A stretch of 64,000 nucleotides of DNA. It comes from Meghimatium bilineatum (taxonomy: Eukaryota > Mollusca > Gastropoda > Stylommatophora > Philomycidae). The notes beneath the pieces were generated by a model that saw only the letters and a program-made list of their open reading frames with translations, searched no databases and was not told the DNA's origin. The stretch covers positions 20,775,478-20,839,477 of the forward strand of contig CM067298.1 in the NCBI GenBank assembly GCA_034231615.1. The letters are read 5' to 3'. A program made the translations under genes and the position numbers. Positions 44,878-57,915 of the stretch are shown here, piece by piece. The first letter of the stretch is position 1; each line of letters begins with the position of its first letter.

Positions 44878-44972
44878 TCTTCTTCTCGTTCGCAGTTCAA
44901 CATGTCAACAAAGCACATCCGATTTTCTTCATAAATTCTACTTTATTTGAAAGCTCCTCACTGCTCCTATAC
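44878..44972 (-). pseudogene. LINE-J extreme 3' end, about 95 bp
   Basis: The minus strand reads SSEELSNKVEFMKKIG and ends GTTGAACTGCGAACGAGAAG then AAG, aligning with the last codons and GAA tail of LINE-J at 8753-8860. It is a severely 5'-truncated insertion. A family C copy lies immediately upstream of it on the same strand. Confidence 0.7.
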
Positions 44973-44987
44973 TGCTTTCGCAGGCGG

Positions 44988-45186
44988 GTTGCACGATACC
45001 ATGATTGTTGGTGTGTCTCTCGGCTTGGTATCTCCTACTTCAGTGCCTGCGCTTGCTGGGGAGATCCAGCTCGATATAAGGGGATGTCCCGACCAATATT
45101 ATTTTCCAATCTCTGTTGGCTGGACTAAACCCCCATCTGTACTTCAAGGAGTTGGCCTCGATTGGGAAGCTACATCTAAAGTTAGA
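44988..45186 (-). repeat. Dispersed repeat family C, copy 2
   Basis: On the minus strand: ATCGAGGCCAACTCCTTGAA, GGGTTTAGTCCAGCCAACAG, ATATCGAG, TGAAGTAGGAGATACCAAGC and CGAGAGACACACCAACAAT. This is collinear with 36985-37165, with one indel of about 10 bp. Confidence 0.7.
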
Positions 45187-45301
45187 TAACTTTTGGCACA
45201 CACCAAGCAAGAAAATCATCAACTAATGAGTACACCTACAACTTACAAACCACTTCTGCTATATAAAATACATTTAATTTAGATATATATTTCTATTTAT
45301 T

Positions 45302-45822
45302 TTGCAAAAAATGGTTCTCAAATCAGCATTCCAAATAATGAGAACCATTTTTTGCAATGGAAGTCTATCAATGCGGACCCGAATTCGGGTGCTGAGATGT
45401 TATATCGAACTGATTCTTTTTTATGGATGTGAAGCATGGACTATAAACAAGAAAATTCAAAGTAAATTGGAGGCTACAGAAATGTGGTTTCTGAGAAGAA
45501 TGATGAAATTACCATGGACAGCCAAGAACACTAATGCCGAGGTTCTCATTGATGCTGGCGTAAAAATATCAAACATTAGAGGCAGACAGTCAAGTTTTCT
45601 AGGGCATGTGCTGAGAAGAACACAGCGTGAACACTTAATAACCACTGGAAAGATCAAAGGGAGAAGAGGTAGAGGTCGACAAAGAGAAAAGTTACTAGAT
45701 GGGCTTGTATCGTGGCACGGTAGAAGCTCACCAACCAATCTTATTGACAACACAAGAGACAGAGAGTCGTGGAAAAACATGATCGCCTACGCCAGTCGGC
45801 GTGGCACTTGATTGATTGATTG
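45302..45822 (+). pseudogene. Young 5'-truncated RTE-like LINE, intact 3' reading frame
   Basis: About 165 codons are open to a stop at 45809-45811. The motifs in order are SAFQIMRTIFCNGSLSMRTR, ELILFYGCEAWTINKK, LEATEMWFLRRMMKLPWTA, RGRQSSFLGHVLRRTQREHL, TTGKIKGRRGRGRQREKLLD then GLVSWHGRS, and WKNMIAYASRRGT. This is the post-palm C-terminus of a non-LTR RT; the palm and endonuclease are missing. The tail is TGATTGATTGATTG. ATATATTTCT occurs at 45285-45294 and 45823-45832 as a candidate TSD. The first 56 bp carry an inverted repeat (see findings). A stand-alone protein is unlikely; it is a dead-on-arrival insertion that has had little time to decay. Confidence 0.88.
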
Positions 45823-46136
45823 ATATATTTCTTTGCAAAAATGTGTAACTTCGTTCAGCGTATTTACTAGCATACATCCGGACATAACTAGGATGTATTG
45901 ACTTCACGCTCGAAATAAGTAGTATAAAAACAGTCTTTAACCCTCTATTTCACCACTATCACATATCCATTGTAAACATCACTAAAGTTCATTAGTGTCA
46001 GATTTTTTTTGCATACGACTTCATATAATGAAAGTAGGCTTAGATCTACGTTTGAAATATACGAGTCTGTCCAAAATGAAATTACAACCACTCAGTTTTC
46101 CTCACATTATGATTTATACAACTTTACCCAGGTCAT

Positions 46137-46408
46137 GGGAGCCGCGTATTGGTTATCGCACTGACTTCGCATATGAGTGGTCCTGGGTTCATTCCCCAGT
46201 TGAGGCGGAAATGTTTTTCAGATCGCAACGGCTCCCAGGTCGACCCAGCCTTAAATGGGTACCGGTTTAATCCGGAAAGTAAAGACTGTGACGGAGAGGA
46301 GATGATAGTGACACCCTCATTTGCAAAGCCTCTGAAATGTGAGATCGCTAACATCTCACACCCTTACGTCATTAATAAATGATATGGGTTACTTGACTTG
46401 ACTTTTAC
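46137..46408 (+). mobile_element. SINE-A copy 2, full length, 13-bp target-site duplication
   Basis: TTACCCAGGTCAT at 46124-46136 and 46409-46421 flanks the element perfectly. The 5' tRNA-like head is GGGAGCCGCG, and GGGTTCATTCCCC is a good box B. The body aligns with 30520-30789 throughout, and the tail is TTACTTGACTTGACTT. A deletion of about 8 bp in the box A region (GCGTATTGGTTATCGC) distinguishes it from copy 1. Confidence 0.94.
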
Positions 46409-46553
46409 TTACCCAGGTCATTTAGTCAAGCACTTGCAAATAATTGTTCACCATAAAATGACAATATTCATGCGAGTAAATGGTTTATTTAGACAACCCG
46501 TAAACTGTTTCACGTTAAACCGTTCACATTTAAATATATCTGTATTTAAATAT

Positions 46554-47100
46554 AGTGTATGTCATTGCAACCACACAAACTTTGGTCACTATCGAACCAT
46601 GTGTATATCATTGCAACCACACAAACTTTGGTCCCTATCGAACCATGTGTATATCATTGCAACCACACAAACTTTGGTCACTATCGAACCATGTGTATAT
46701 CATTGCAACCACACAAACTTTGGTCCCTATCGAACCATGTGTATATCATTGCAACCACACAAACTTTGGTCCCTATCGAACCATGTGTATATCATTGCAA
46801 CCACACAAACTTTGGTCACTATCGAACCATGTGTATATCATTGCAACCACACAAACTTTGGTCACTATCGAACCATGTGTATATCATTGCAACCACACAA
46901 ACTTTGGTCCCTATCGAACCATGTGTATATCATTGCAACCACACAAACTTTGGTCACTATCGAACCATGTGTATATCATTGCAACCACACAAACTTTGGT
47001 CACTATCGAACCATGTGTATATCATTGCAACCACACAAACTTTGGTCCCTATCGAACCATGTGTATATCATTGCAACCATACAAAATTGTTTCACTTTCA
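46554..47100. repeat. 46-bp minisatellite, about 11.5 copies
   Basis: The unit contains ATTGCAACCACACAAACTTT, GGTC(A/C)CTATCGAACCATGT, GTATATC. Eleven exact periods run from 46564 to 47070. Stop-free cycling keeps three forward frames open; these are not genes. Confidence 0.96.
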
Positions 47101-47234
47101 AACCATATGTATATCATTACACAAATGAATGTTCATGAGCAACAGGCATACAGACCCCTAAATAAATTCTCCAAGACTATACAGATTACAAAGAACTGAG
47201 AGGCAAGATGTGGCCACACTGGACTGAAATGAGA

Positions 47235-47505
47235 CGTGTTTCTGGGGCCCGAAATGGAAGCAAAGAATAGCAACACTGTGTAACTTCCATGCATGTTGTA
47301 GGAGACGATAAAGTTCTAGGGTGATTTTGGTTGACCCGTGCCGTAAATGGCCAAAGTGGTCCAGAAATTATTACTAAAGTCGCATATGTCAGGCCAAAAT
47401 GGGCAGATATCATATCACAGCTATAAACCATGACAACACATTTTGTTCTCCGGACTACATCCTGCTAATCTACTGCAGTTTCAGAAATAACTCACAAGAA
47501 GAAAA
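47235..47505 (+). repeat. SINE-B, near-full-length, diverged
   Basis: GGGGCCCGAAATGGAAGCAA, TAGCAACACTGTGTAACTTC, CATGCATGTTGTA, ATGTCAGGCCAAAATGGGCA, GTTCTCCGGACTACATCCTG and a terminal AAGAAGAAAA follow the order of the reference copy. No clear TSD was found, in keeping with greater age. Confidence 0.75.
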
Positions 47506-47574
47506 CTTATGATGGAAGGCGAACAACACGTTGCGGCACAAGACAGACCTATAGCTGCTCAATGAAGCAGAACT

Positions 47575-48445
47575 ATAGATGCTCACCGACCCATATGTCT
47601 TCATCAAGGCGGACCTATAGTTCCCCAAGAAAGTAATAGCTGCTCACCAAGGCAGACACATAGGTGCTCACTAAGGCAATCCTATAGGTGCTCATCAGGA
47701 CACACCTATAGGTGTTCACAAGGCAGTCATGTAGGTGCTCACCAAAGCATTCATATAGATGCTCATCAAGGCAATACTATAGGTGCTCATCAAGGCAATA
47801 ATGTAGGTGATCACACTGCAATCCTATTGGTGCTCATCAAATTTCTATAAATACTCATCTAGACAATCATATAGGTGCTCATCAAGACAATCATGTAGGT
47901 GCTCATCAAGACAATCATGTAGGTGCTCATCAATGCAATGATATATGTGTTCACAAGGCAGACCTATAGGTGGTCACCAAGCTAGTCCTATACGTGTTCA
48001 TCGAGACAGTCCTATACGTGTTCATCTAGACAGTCCTATACGTGTTCATCTAGACAGTCCTATACGTGTTCATCGAGACAGTCCTATACGTGTTCATCGA
48101 GACAGTCCTATACGTGTTCATCGAGACAGTCCTATATGTGTTCATCTAGACAGTCCTATACGTGTTCATCTAGACAGTCCTATACGTGTTCATCTAGACA
48201 GTCCTATACGTGTTCATCTAGACAGTCCTATACGTGTTCATCGAGACAGTCCTATACGTGTTCATCGAGACAGTCCTATAGGTGTTCATCGAGACGGTCC
48301 TATACGTGTTCATCGGGACAGTCCTATACGTGTTCATCTAGACAGTCCTATACGTGTTCATCTAGACAGTCCTATACGTGTTCATCGAGACAGTCCTATA
48401 CGTGTTCATCGGGACAGTCCTATAGGTGCTCACCACGGCAATCCC
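47575..48445. repeat. 24-bp minisatellite with degenerate left flank
   Basis: From about 47983 to 48440 the unit AGTCCTATACGTGTTCATCG + AGAC is nearly uniform (about 19 copies; CGAG or CTAG variants). From 47575 to 47980 a related but much more diverged series (ATAGGTGCTCATCAAGGCAA) is visible. Eight-codon periodicity makes open frames that are not genes. Confidence 0.93.
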
Positions 48446-48619
48446 GTACATGTTCACCAAAGCATACTCATAGGTTCTCATTACCCCTTCCATGCATATC
48501 GAAGAGAAAAGAAATCATGCTGATTGTTTCTGAGGTCTTGGTTCGCTGGCTAACACACTCTCCATTAAACTGGGTAACTGTGCTATTCGATTCGTGCCAC
48601 TGTGTGTATAAAAATATAT

Positions 48620-48624
<5 letters not shown>

Positions 48625-48650
<26 letters not shown>
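48625..48650. repeat. (GA)n microsatellite
   Basis: About 13 GA dinucleotides. Confidence 0.95.
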
Positions 48651-48829
48651 GTGAAAGGGGACACAGATTGCACAACATACTATGAGTGCAGACTACCATG
48701 AAATGAAAAAATAGCAACAGAGATTGAACAACAGATAACACGCAACTAATCGACAGATCAGACAGATGTTACCAATAATTCAAAATAAACATGTCACAAA
48801 TGAATACAATGCGAGAACCGTATAACGCC

Positions 48830-49100
48830 CACTTTTTGCACCAGTAAGGCATACGTTCTCATGGTGGCCATAAGAAGCGCTACAAAGACATGCTAAAAAC
48901 CTCACCGAAAACCTTTGAAATAAACCATAATATACGGTATGGCGCTGCAAGAAATAGAGATAGATGGCGCTCTACATTCAAAAAATAAGGCTCAGTACCT
49001 TATCAAAAGAGAAATGAGCAGCTCAACAAAGAAGAGTAGCTAGAAGGCCATGAGTTGACTAACAGTAGTCTTCACATGCTCGAATTAGCTTAGGACCTCT
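48830..49100 (+). pseudogene. LINE-K 3' coding end
   Basis: The plus strand reads HGGHKKRYKDMLKTSPKTFE, then GAARNRDRWRSTFKK, and YQKRNEQLNKEE, the GGHKKRYKD / DRWR / basic-tail order of LINE-K. A few stops are present. The distal zinc-finger-like motif is not recognisable. Confidence 0.75.
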
Positions 49101-49104
49101 GCGA

Positions 49105-50295
49105 CAAGCATAGAGCTTATCAGTCAAGGACAAAGACAACTGTGAGTTTGGTTTTATGTTTTAAGTTGATGTAACAGCTGGGCATAATGACTTTTGATCT
49201 AAGGAACATCATAACCATCTGACTTTACACGTCAACACAAACTCAATACATTGACTATTTTTCTGCTTGATTAATATTTGATAGATTGATTGATTGATTG
49301 ATTGATCGGTAACAACCAAGAAATACGAGTTTTTATCTTTTCTATCTATGTTTGGCAGTGCATTTGAATTTATTTAAATTTCTTGGCAGTGCCATGTCCA
49401 CGAAGAACCTTAAGCTATTTTTTTTTAATTTCTAGATAACTGCCTTTGAACATATTCCAAATACTTTGTGTGTAAGTAATAGAGAACGATGCAGATTACA
49501 ATGACATTGTAACCCACAAGCACATACTTCACATGGAAGGCGATGGAAAGCTTATAGATGGGCGAAATATGCTGGCTCTAGACTGGACAGAACAAGGATT
49601 GGGGCGCGATTTCACAGCCTCTCATAATCCAGGTACAGCTGATCGCCGCGGAAGTTACTTCCAATCTGATAGTAAGTTTCTAGCATATAGGCCTCCCATG
49701 CACAAACGTGGTCATAGCAACACCTTCACATTGTACCCCTGTTCAAATGAAGCGTGCCATGGGAGCGACCGAGTTCATGGTGGTATAATCAAGTCTCTCC
49801 TTCTTTATCTTTTCTTGTCTACAACGCGTTCTTGTCTAATCTCGATGACCACACCGCGGATCCTGAATGATGTTGAGGAACATCATTACCTTGAGTGTAC
49901 CCTGGCTCTGCCTAATGTTCCAGCTGCAGCGAGAGTGTCTTGCAAACTGACATTACACTCACAGTCAGAACATGTCCAAATATTTAGATATTGAAAGCGG
50001 GGTCAAGAAACCTCATGAGGTATCTGAAAACTCGATGCTGGGGAGAATCGTAAATAATTAGGATGCAGGACGTGGCACGGCCACAGAATGAAAGATCAAG
50101 GACTGCCTCTCGAGTGCTTGTGACCAGCGGGGAATGCAAATCTATGAATACCACCTGAATCTCCAAACGAACAGCTTTTTTTCATGGAAACTTCATGGGG
50201 ACAATTGACTAAAAGATCAGTTTCAGATAGAGAAGGATATGCGCTTGATATTCTTTGGGATGAAGAAGTCTGCAGCAAACAGCTGAAACTACAAT
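49105..50295. other. Unassigned stretch
   Basis: It contains a GATTGATTGATTGATTGATT run at about 49282-49305 that could be the tail of a lost LINE copy. A 153-codon plus-strand frame at 49533-49994 has mixed composition and no motif I recognise. I cannot exclude an exon or an upstream part of LINE-A. Confidence 0.35.
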
Positions 50296-51093
50296 GTCAT
50301 TCAAACAAAATCTAAAATACGAACTCGGGCGTAGCCTCGGTTACTAAGGCAGATCACTATCCTGCTGCTAATTGCGAAAGTCATCATGGGAAACGTAAGT
50401 ATCCTACAACTAAACATAGTAGTTATACAAAAGAAGAACATAGAAGTAACAAAAACATTACATGAATACAATATGCATGCAGCCCTCATCAAGGAAACGA
50501 TACCAACTGGGAAAGACATTAAAATTACAAATACACACAGCACAAATGTAAATGTATGAAGTGTCATGGCAATATAATACTAATTAAAAATTATGTCCAG
50601 GCCATCGTTACCAACAGTCCTGAAGGAGACATAGACAACCATAGAATAAAACATATGGGACAAAAACAATACATGGTATACACTGCAAAATATTTAGTCC
50701 CACAACATCAACCAAGATCTGTCAGAATTTGAACCCACATTAACGATATTTAAACCAGCAAGCCCTTATGTGGTCAGATGAGGGTAAAAAGAGGAAGCTC
50801 TAAAACAACCCTTAAAATCACCATTCTTAAATAAGGGGAATTAATAGGCTGTAAGACCATCCTGGAACTAAAGCTGCAGGCAGCGGACCTCATCATATGG
50901 AGAACCAAAACCTCTGCTCTATGTGTCGCTTGCGGCACGAAAGGAACAAACTAACTATTAACGAGAACTATCAAAGAAGGCGACTTTAATGCACACATTC
51001 CAACTCTGTGCTACAAGTGACATGACAACAGAGGACAAGAGGTTGAAGACATGTACAATCGTTCCAACCTAAACCTACTACAGACATTACATA

Positions 51094-53647
<2,554 letters not shown>

Positions 53648-54629
53648 CATTACATACTACACCAACACTTCTACACAGGGCACACAATTCCACAAGCCAA
53701 CCCGATCTGACATTTGTTTCAGCTGAAATAGCAGAAAACAGCGCCATCAAAATCTTAAAAGACCAAGGAAGTGGCCACCAGCCAAAAACGGTCCTACTGT
53801 ATCAGTTACAGTCGAGCAGCTAACTGGTGCTGGGTTCAGTGATATCAGAAATCTGAACAAAAGTCAACATGAACGCAACATGCAGTAAAATCTGCACCAT
53901 AATTTTAGTCGCCGCTAAAAATTGTATTCCAAGCGGAAGGGTCAATTAATACAAACATTATTGGACACCTGAACTGACTGAAGCGGTTAAAGAGATAATA
54001 AAGACCAGAATGATGGCTGAAAAACATCCTACAATCTTAAATAAAACATAAACAACAGATGGAGCAAATGTAAGGTATATCACAAAGGAAAATGAACGGA
54101 AGACTCGGAGAGAAAAATGAAGCAAACTAAATCTAAAAAGAGAAGATAATAAAGCTTGGAAACTATTACATAATCTCGAGGGAAAAAATACAAAAGCCAA
54201 TCCAACACCCATAGTAGATGGTTGTGGCAACGAAGTAACAACAGAAAAAGCACGTAAACGCTTAAACCTCATTCAGAGACTAGCTAGTACAAACTAGGAC
54301 CATGGGGGGGGAGAGAGTTGGGCAGCCAAACAGACTCTCCGTCAACTGTATCTTGGTCATATGGGATTAGTATTGGATTATAGCCTTCCTCTTCACGCCA
54401 TTGTGAGCAATACTACCATCTCATTGCTGAATAGGGTGCAAGAACTAAGCTCTGAGACTAATCTGTGGAGCGATGATATAACCACCCGCAGCAGTATGTC
54501 AGATAGATGCAAATTTAGAACTTCTGGATATCAGACAGAAAAGAGCACTGACGGAAGCGGTAGAAAGGTACAAGAGACAAAAAAGTGGCCATCCACATAA
54601 AATATCTATTGACACTTGGAAGCAAGCAA

Positions 54630-54795
54630 AAAAGAATAAAACAGCTGTCTCTACTAGAATAAAACAGCTGTCTCTACTAGAAAAAAACAGCTGTCTCTAC
54701 TAGAATAAAACAACTGTCTCTACTAGAATAAAACAGCTGTCTCTTCTAGAATAAAACAACTGTCTCTACTAGAATAAAACAGCTGTCTCTACATA
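54630..54795. repeat. 23-bp minisatellite, about 6-7 copies
   Basis: The unit is AATAAAACAGCTGTCTCTAC + TAG. It lies inside LINE-A, right after the codons for DTWKQAKKNKT, and may have expanded from the element's own sequence. Confidence 0.92.
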
Positions 54796-54873
54796 TCAGG
54801 AGAAGAAGATGACAGTCACCATCAACCGCAAGAGAGAGAACTAGAATACAAATACCTCGGACTACCACATTGA

Positions 54874-54952
54874 TACATAATACTGTAGACAGGGAGCTGT
54901 GGAGAGCCATGACCGCCTACGCCAGCCGGCATGGCATCTGATGATGATGATG
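54874..54952 (+). mobile_element. Tiny RTE-like LINE 3' end inserted in LINE-A
   Basis: The plus strand encodes VDRELWRAMTAYASRHGI, a stop, then TGATGATGATGA, the same ending as at 37200 and 45302. ACCACATTGA (54864-54873) and ACCACCTTGA (54953-54962) flank it as a TSD with one mismatch. Only about 80 bp were copied. Confidence 0.7.
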
Positions 54953-55974
54953 ACCACCTTGAGAGAACTTGCATCAACCAACTATCCAAACAAAATTAAT
55001 AGATAAAACAGTCAATAAGGTAACACTACTAACAAACCTGAGGACATGTGCCATAAAAACTATAAACAGCTACCCATCACCAGCAATCAAGGCTTACACT
55101 GATGGCTCGGCTTTCAAGACCACCTGTTTTGCAGGATATAGCATCCATATGCGATACGCTGATGGATTCCTTACGAGTTCTGTGATTCTTGTGGTTCAAA
55201 TTGCTCACATTATGAAGCAGAGGTTGAGACCACCAAGAAAGTCTTGAGTTAATACACCAACAGTTTCATTGAACAAAACCCATCAGACATAGTTATTTTT
55301 ATAGACTCTATGTCAGTTTTGGAAGTTTTTAAATATACCCCATATGAAACAAATATACATACCCCAAGACATTCTCCACAAATCAAGAGCACTGCTTAGT
55401 CTTAACTACGCATATCCAATCAGTGTGACCTTGCAATGGATCCCTGGAAATTAAGTAGCAGACAGACTTGAAAAAAAGCGACGCCTCAAAACAACAAAAG
55501 CAAAGACCTTGTAGTATGGGAACTGTCAGACATATTCTCCGAAACAACACCAGGGAAATCTGGATGAACAATTGGGCAAATTGGCTGATGGGTAGAAATG
55601 TATTTAGCGAAATATCACATCTAAAGGACAATGACAACATAAACAAACTCTGCAGGAGAAACCAATCTTTTTTTCTTTCACTTTCGAACAGGTCATGCAA
55701 GGACCAATAGATATTTAAACTGTATCAAACTCTAGCAACTACCCAATTGTAGACACTTCTCTCATCCCAATAAAACAGTGGACGACCTTCCTATTGCCTT
55801 CCCTTCCCTCTCAACTGCCAGGAGATATCTCTTACACACACCCTTAACAGTCACTAGCTAACATGTATCACTAAGTCAACTTGAGAAAACTTGCACTTTT
55901 TTCGAATGGCATTGTGGTGGCAAGAGTAGTATTACTTAATAGCATTTGGATATCAACAACAACAATAACATAAT

Positions 55975-56560
55975 TGCACTTAGAGGTGCAAACGCACAAA
56001 TAAAGTCGCATGCACTCACACATTTACACTCAGACATACACACGCACAGCTAACGTCAGATACAGCCACACACATTTGCATTCAGACACAAGCACACACG
56101 CGTAAACTGACATATGCGAATACACAACTGCACTCAAATACACACACACACACATACACGTGATGTTGTATTATTGCAACCAAACTCACTCAGACACGTA
56201 AACTTGCATACACCTGCATTCAAATACGGATATACACGCAAGCACTCATACACTCCTGCATACACATATACACCCGCACATGTACCCTCAAACTCACATA
56301 TAAACACATAAGCTCACACATGCATACATGCACTCAGACACATGAACATGACACTCATATCTAAACATACATACAGCTACACATTTGCACTCAGAAGTAA
56401 ACACCCACACTTACATATACCTACACTTAGACACATCAACATGTAAACTCACATACAGACACCTGTACTAACACGCGCACATAAACCTAGTCGTAAACTC
56501 ATACACTCATTTATACTCACAAACATACGTATAAAAATTAACAAGCCCATTTCCAACCTT
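55975..56560. repeat. CA-rich degenerate microsatellite region
   Basis: ACACAC, CACTCA and ACATACAC motifs dominate the stretch with no fixed period. No gene is present. Confidence 0.8.
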
Positions 56561-56564
56561 GAGA

Positions 56565-56839
56565 ACGCACGTCAAGAATCTGACACCTTGTACCAGACAT
56601 GTCACTGTGTCAGGTGATATATGTACAGAACTGCGATGACCTGTACCTCTTCGTCACGAAGTTGGAACTCCGGCTTATTACCGATGTCACCTGTGACGTA
56701 ACCACATACTTATGTACCTGTACAAGTCACGACATTTATACAGATGTGTTTGTAGTTGATTTCAAATCGTTTCTACCTTTCACTATAATTTTGGTTAATA
56801 TTATTGCTCTCGACGAGAGCTTGCTTGCTGTGGGCATCG
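56565..56839. other. Unassigned stretch
   Basis: An 85-codon plus-strand frame covers 56599-56856 with unremarkable composition and no motif that I recognise. It runs into the hAT MITE. Confidence 0.35.
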
Positions 56840-56847
56840 TGATAGAT

Positions 56848-57417
56848 CAGGGTTAGGAACCCATGGCTCGCGAGCCAGATGTTGCTCTATTGATGGCTGC
56901 ATCTGGCTCGTAGACAAATGTTCGATTATTTAAAAAAATGTTTCTTTAGACTCCTTTGATCTACATATTAATTGCATATCAATATTTCATTCTACAAATG
57001 AGCTAAAGTCTACTGCAGCTCGGCACCAGAAGTCGCATTAATGGTAAGACATACTCATTATTGATTAGCAACAGCAAATTATGTTATTAAAAAGAATCCA
57101 GAGACATAATTAATGTACTTTTAGTGTTGAAAGTACACAAAATGCACACATTTACTAGAATTTTTAATTTTAAACATCCGCCGAAGACTGATGTGTCGTG
57201 CCATTGACGCAAATAAAACGGCGACACAACGCATTTCCTTTCTCTTGACTGCATCCTACTGGAGATCTAGCAGTACTGCTACAGGAGAGATCCAGCAGGA
57301 GTTTGAGAATGAACGCCGAAGAAGACGTTTTAAACATAATGTATGGCTCTCACAGAATTCCTTTTCAAAATATGTGGTATCAATGGCTCTCTCAGACAAA
57401 AAGGTTCCCGACCCCTG
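56848..57417. mobile_element. hAT non-autonomous element, 570 bp, perfect 8-bp TSD
   Basis: The left end CAGGGTTAGGAACCCATGGC and the right end (reverse complement CAGGGGTCGGGAACCTTTTT) are hAT-type terminal inverted repeats. TGATAGAT at 56840-56847 and 57418-57425 is a perfect 8-bp TSD. Subterminal ATGGCTC motifs occur near both ends. There is no transposase. A SINE-B is nested at 57178-57327, so the element itself is about 410 bp. Confidence 0.93.
57178..57327 (+). mobile_element. SINE-B copy with perfect 10-bp TSD inside the hAT element
   Basis: TTTTAAACAT at 57168-57177 and 57328-57337 brackets 150 bp that align with the SINE-B 3' half: GACTGATGTGTCG, CGACACAACGCATTTC, GAGATCCAGCAGGAGTTTGA and the end GAATGAACGCCGAAGAAGAC. 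It is 5'-truncated. Confidence 0.92.
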
Positions 57418-57599
57418 TGATAGATGACACAGCTATGCTGAGGTTGAGGGAATTCGTTAGTGTGAGAGGTACAAACACTACAGGGCACCTAATGATATAA
57501 TGAGGTGTTTGTTTAACCAGCTATAATCCTCCATTTGTACAACAATCAACATTTTCAATAGGAGAGTGAGTATCCGTTTCTGTAAAGTGAAATTACTTC

Positions 57600-57915
57600 A
57601 TGACAGGTGACATATTCTCTCCAGAACGTAGTATTCTCTGTGGATCTCTTGAATTCACTGCGGTCTTGAACAAGTTGTCCTGCCTCTTTTAGCGACATGC
57701 GAAGGCACTCCTGAATGTATTTTGTTCAACGGCGTCTTGGGTGGCCTTTGCCCCTGATGCCGTCTATCATCCCTCCCAATACTCTCTCGATGCCGCCGTG
57801 TCTCTTAATGTGACCGGAAAACCTGTTTCCTTAATATTGTGTTCAGAAGTTAGCCTTCCTGAGCGTTAATTGTTCTTAAAACCTCCTGGTTTGTTTTTCT
57901 ATTGTCCATGGTATA
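57600..57915 (-). pseudogene. LINE C-terminus, distal part, split by a hAT element
   Basis: The minus strand reads IPWT and NRKTNQEVLRTINAQ near 57905-57840, then (in shifted frames) HIKRHGGIERVLGGMIDGIR, GKGHPRRR, YIQECLRMSLKEAGQLVQDR and EFKRSTENTTFWREYVT. This is the C-terminal order of an RTE-like LINE. Its upstream part resumes across the hAT element at 60395. Confidence 0.8.

Noticed and set aside
46398-47199. Frames of 189-246 codons with CVYHCNHTNFG repeats
   Set aside because: A 46-bp stop-free unit; same explanation as the 25-bp array.
47945-48654. Frames with RVHRDSPI / SYTCSSRQ repeats
   Set aside because: Products of the 24-bp (8-codon) minisatellite.
49533-49994. 153-codon frame as a host exon
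   Set aside because: Mixed composition but no recognisable domain, splice context or homologue that I can name.
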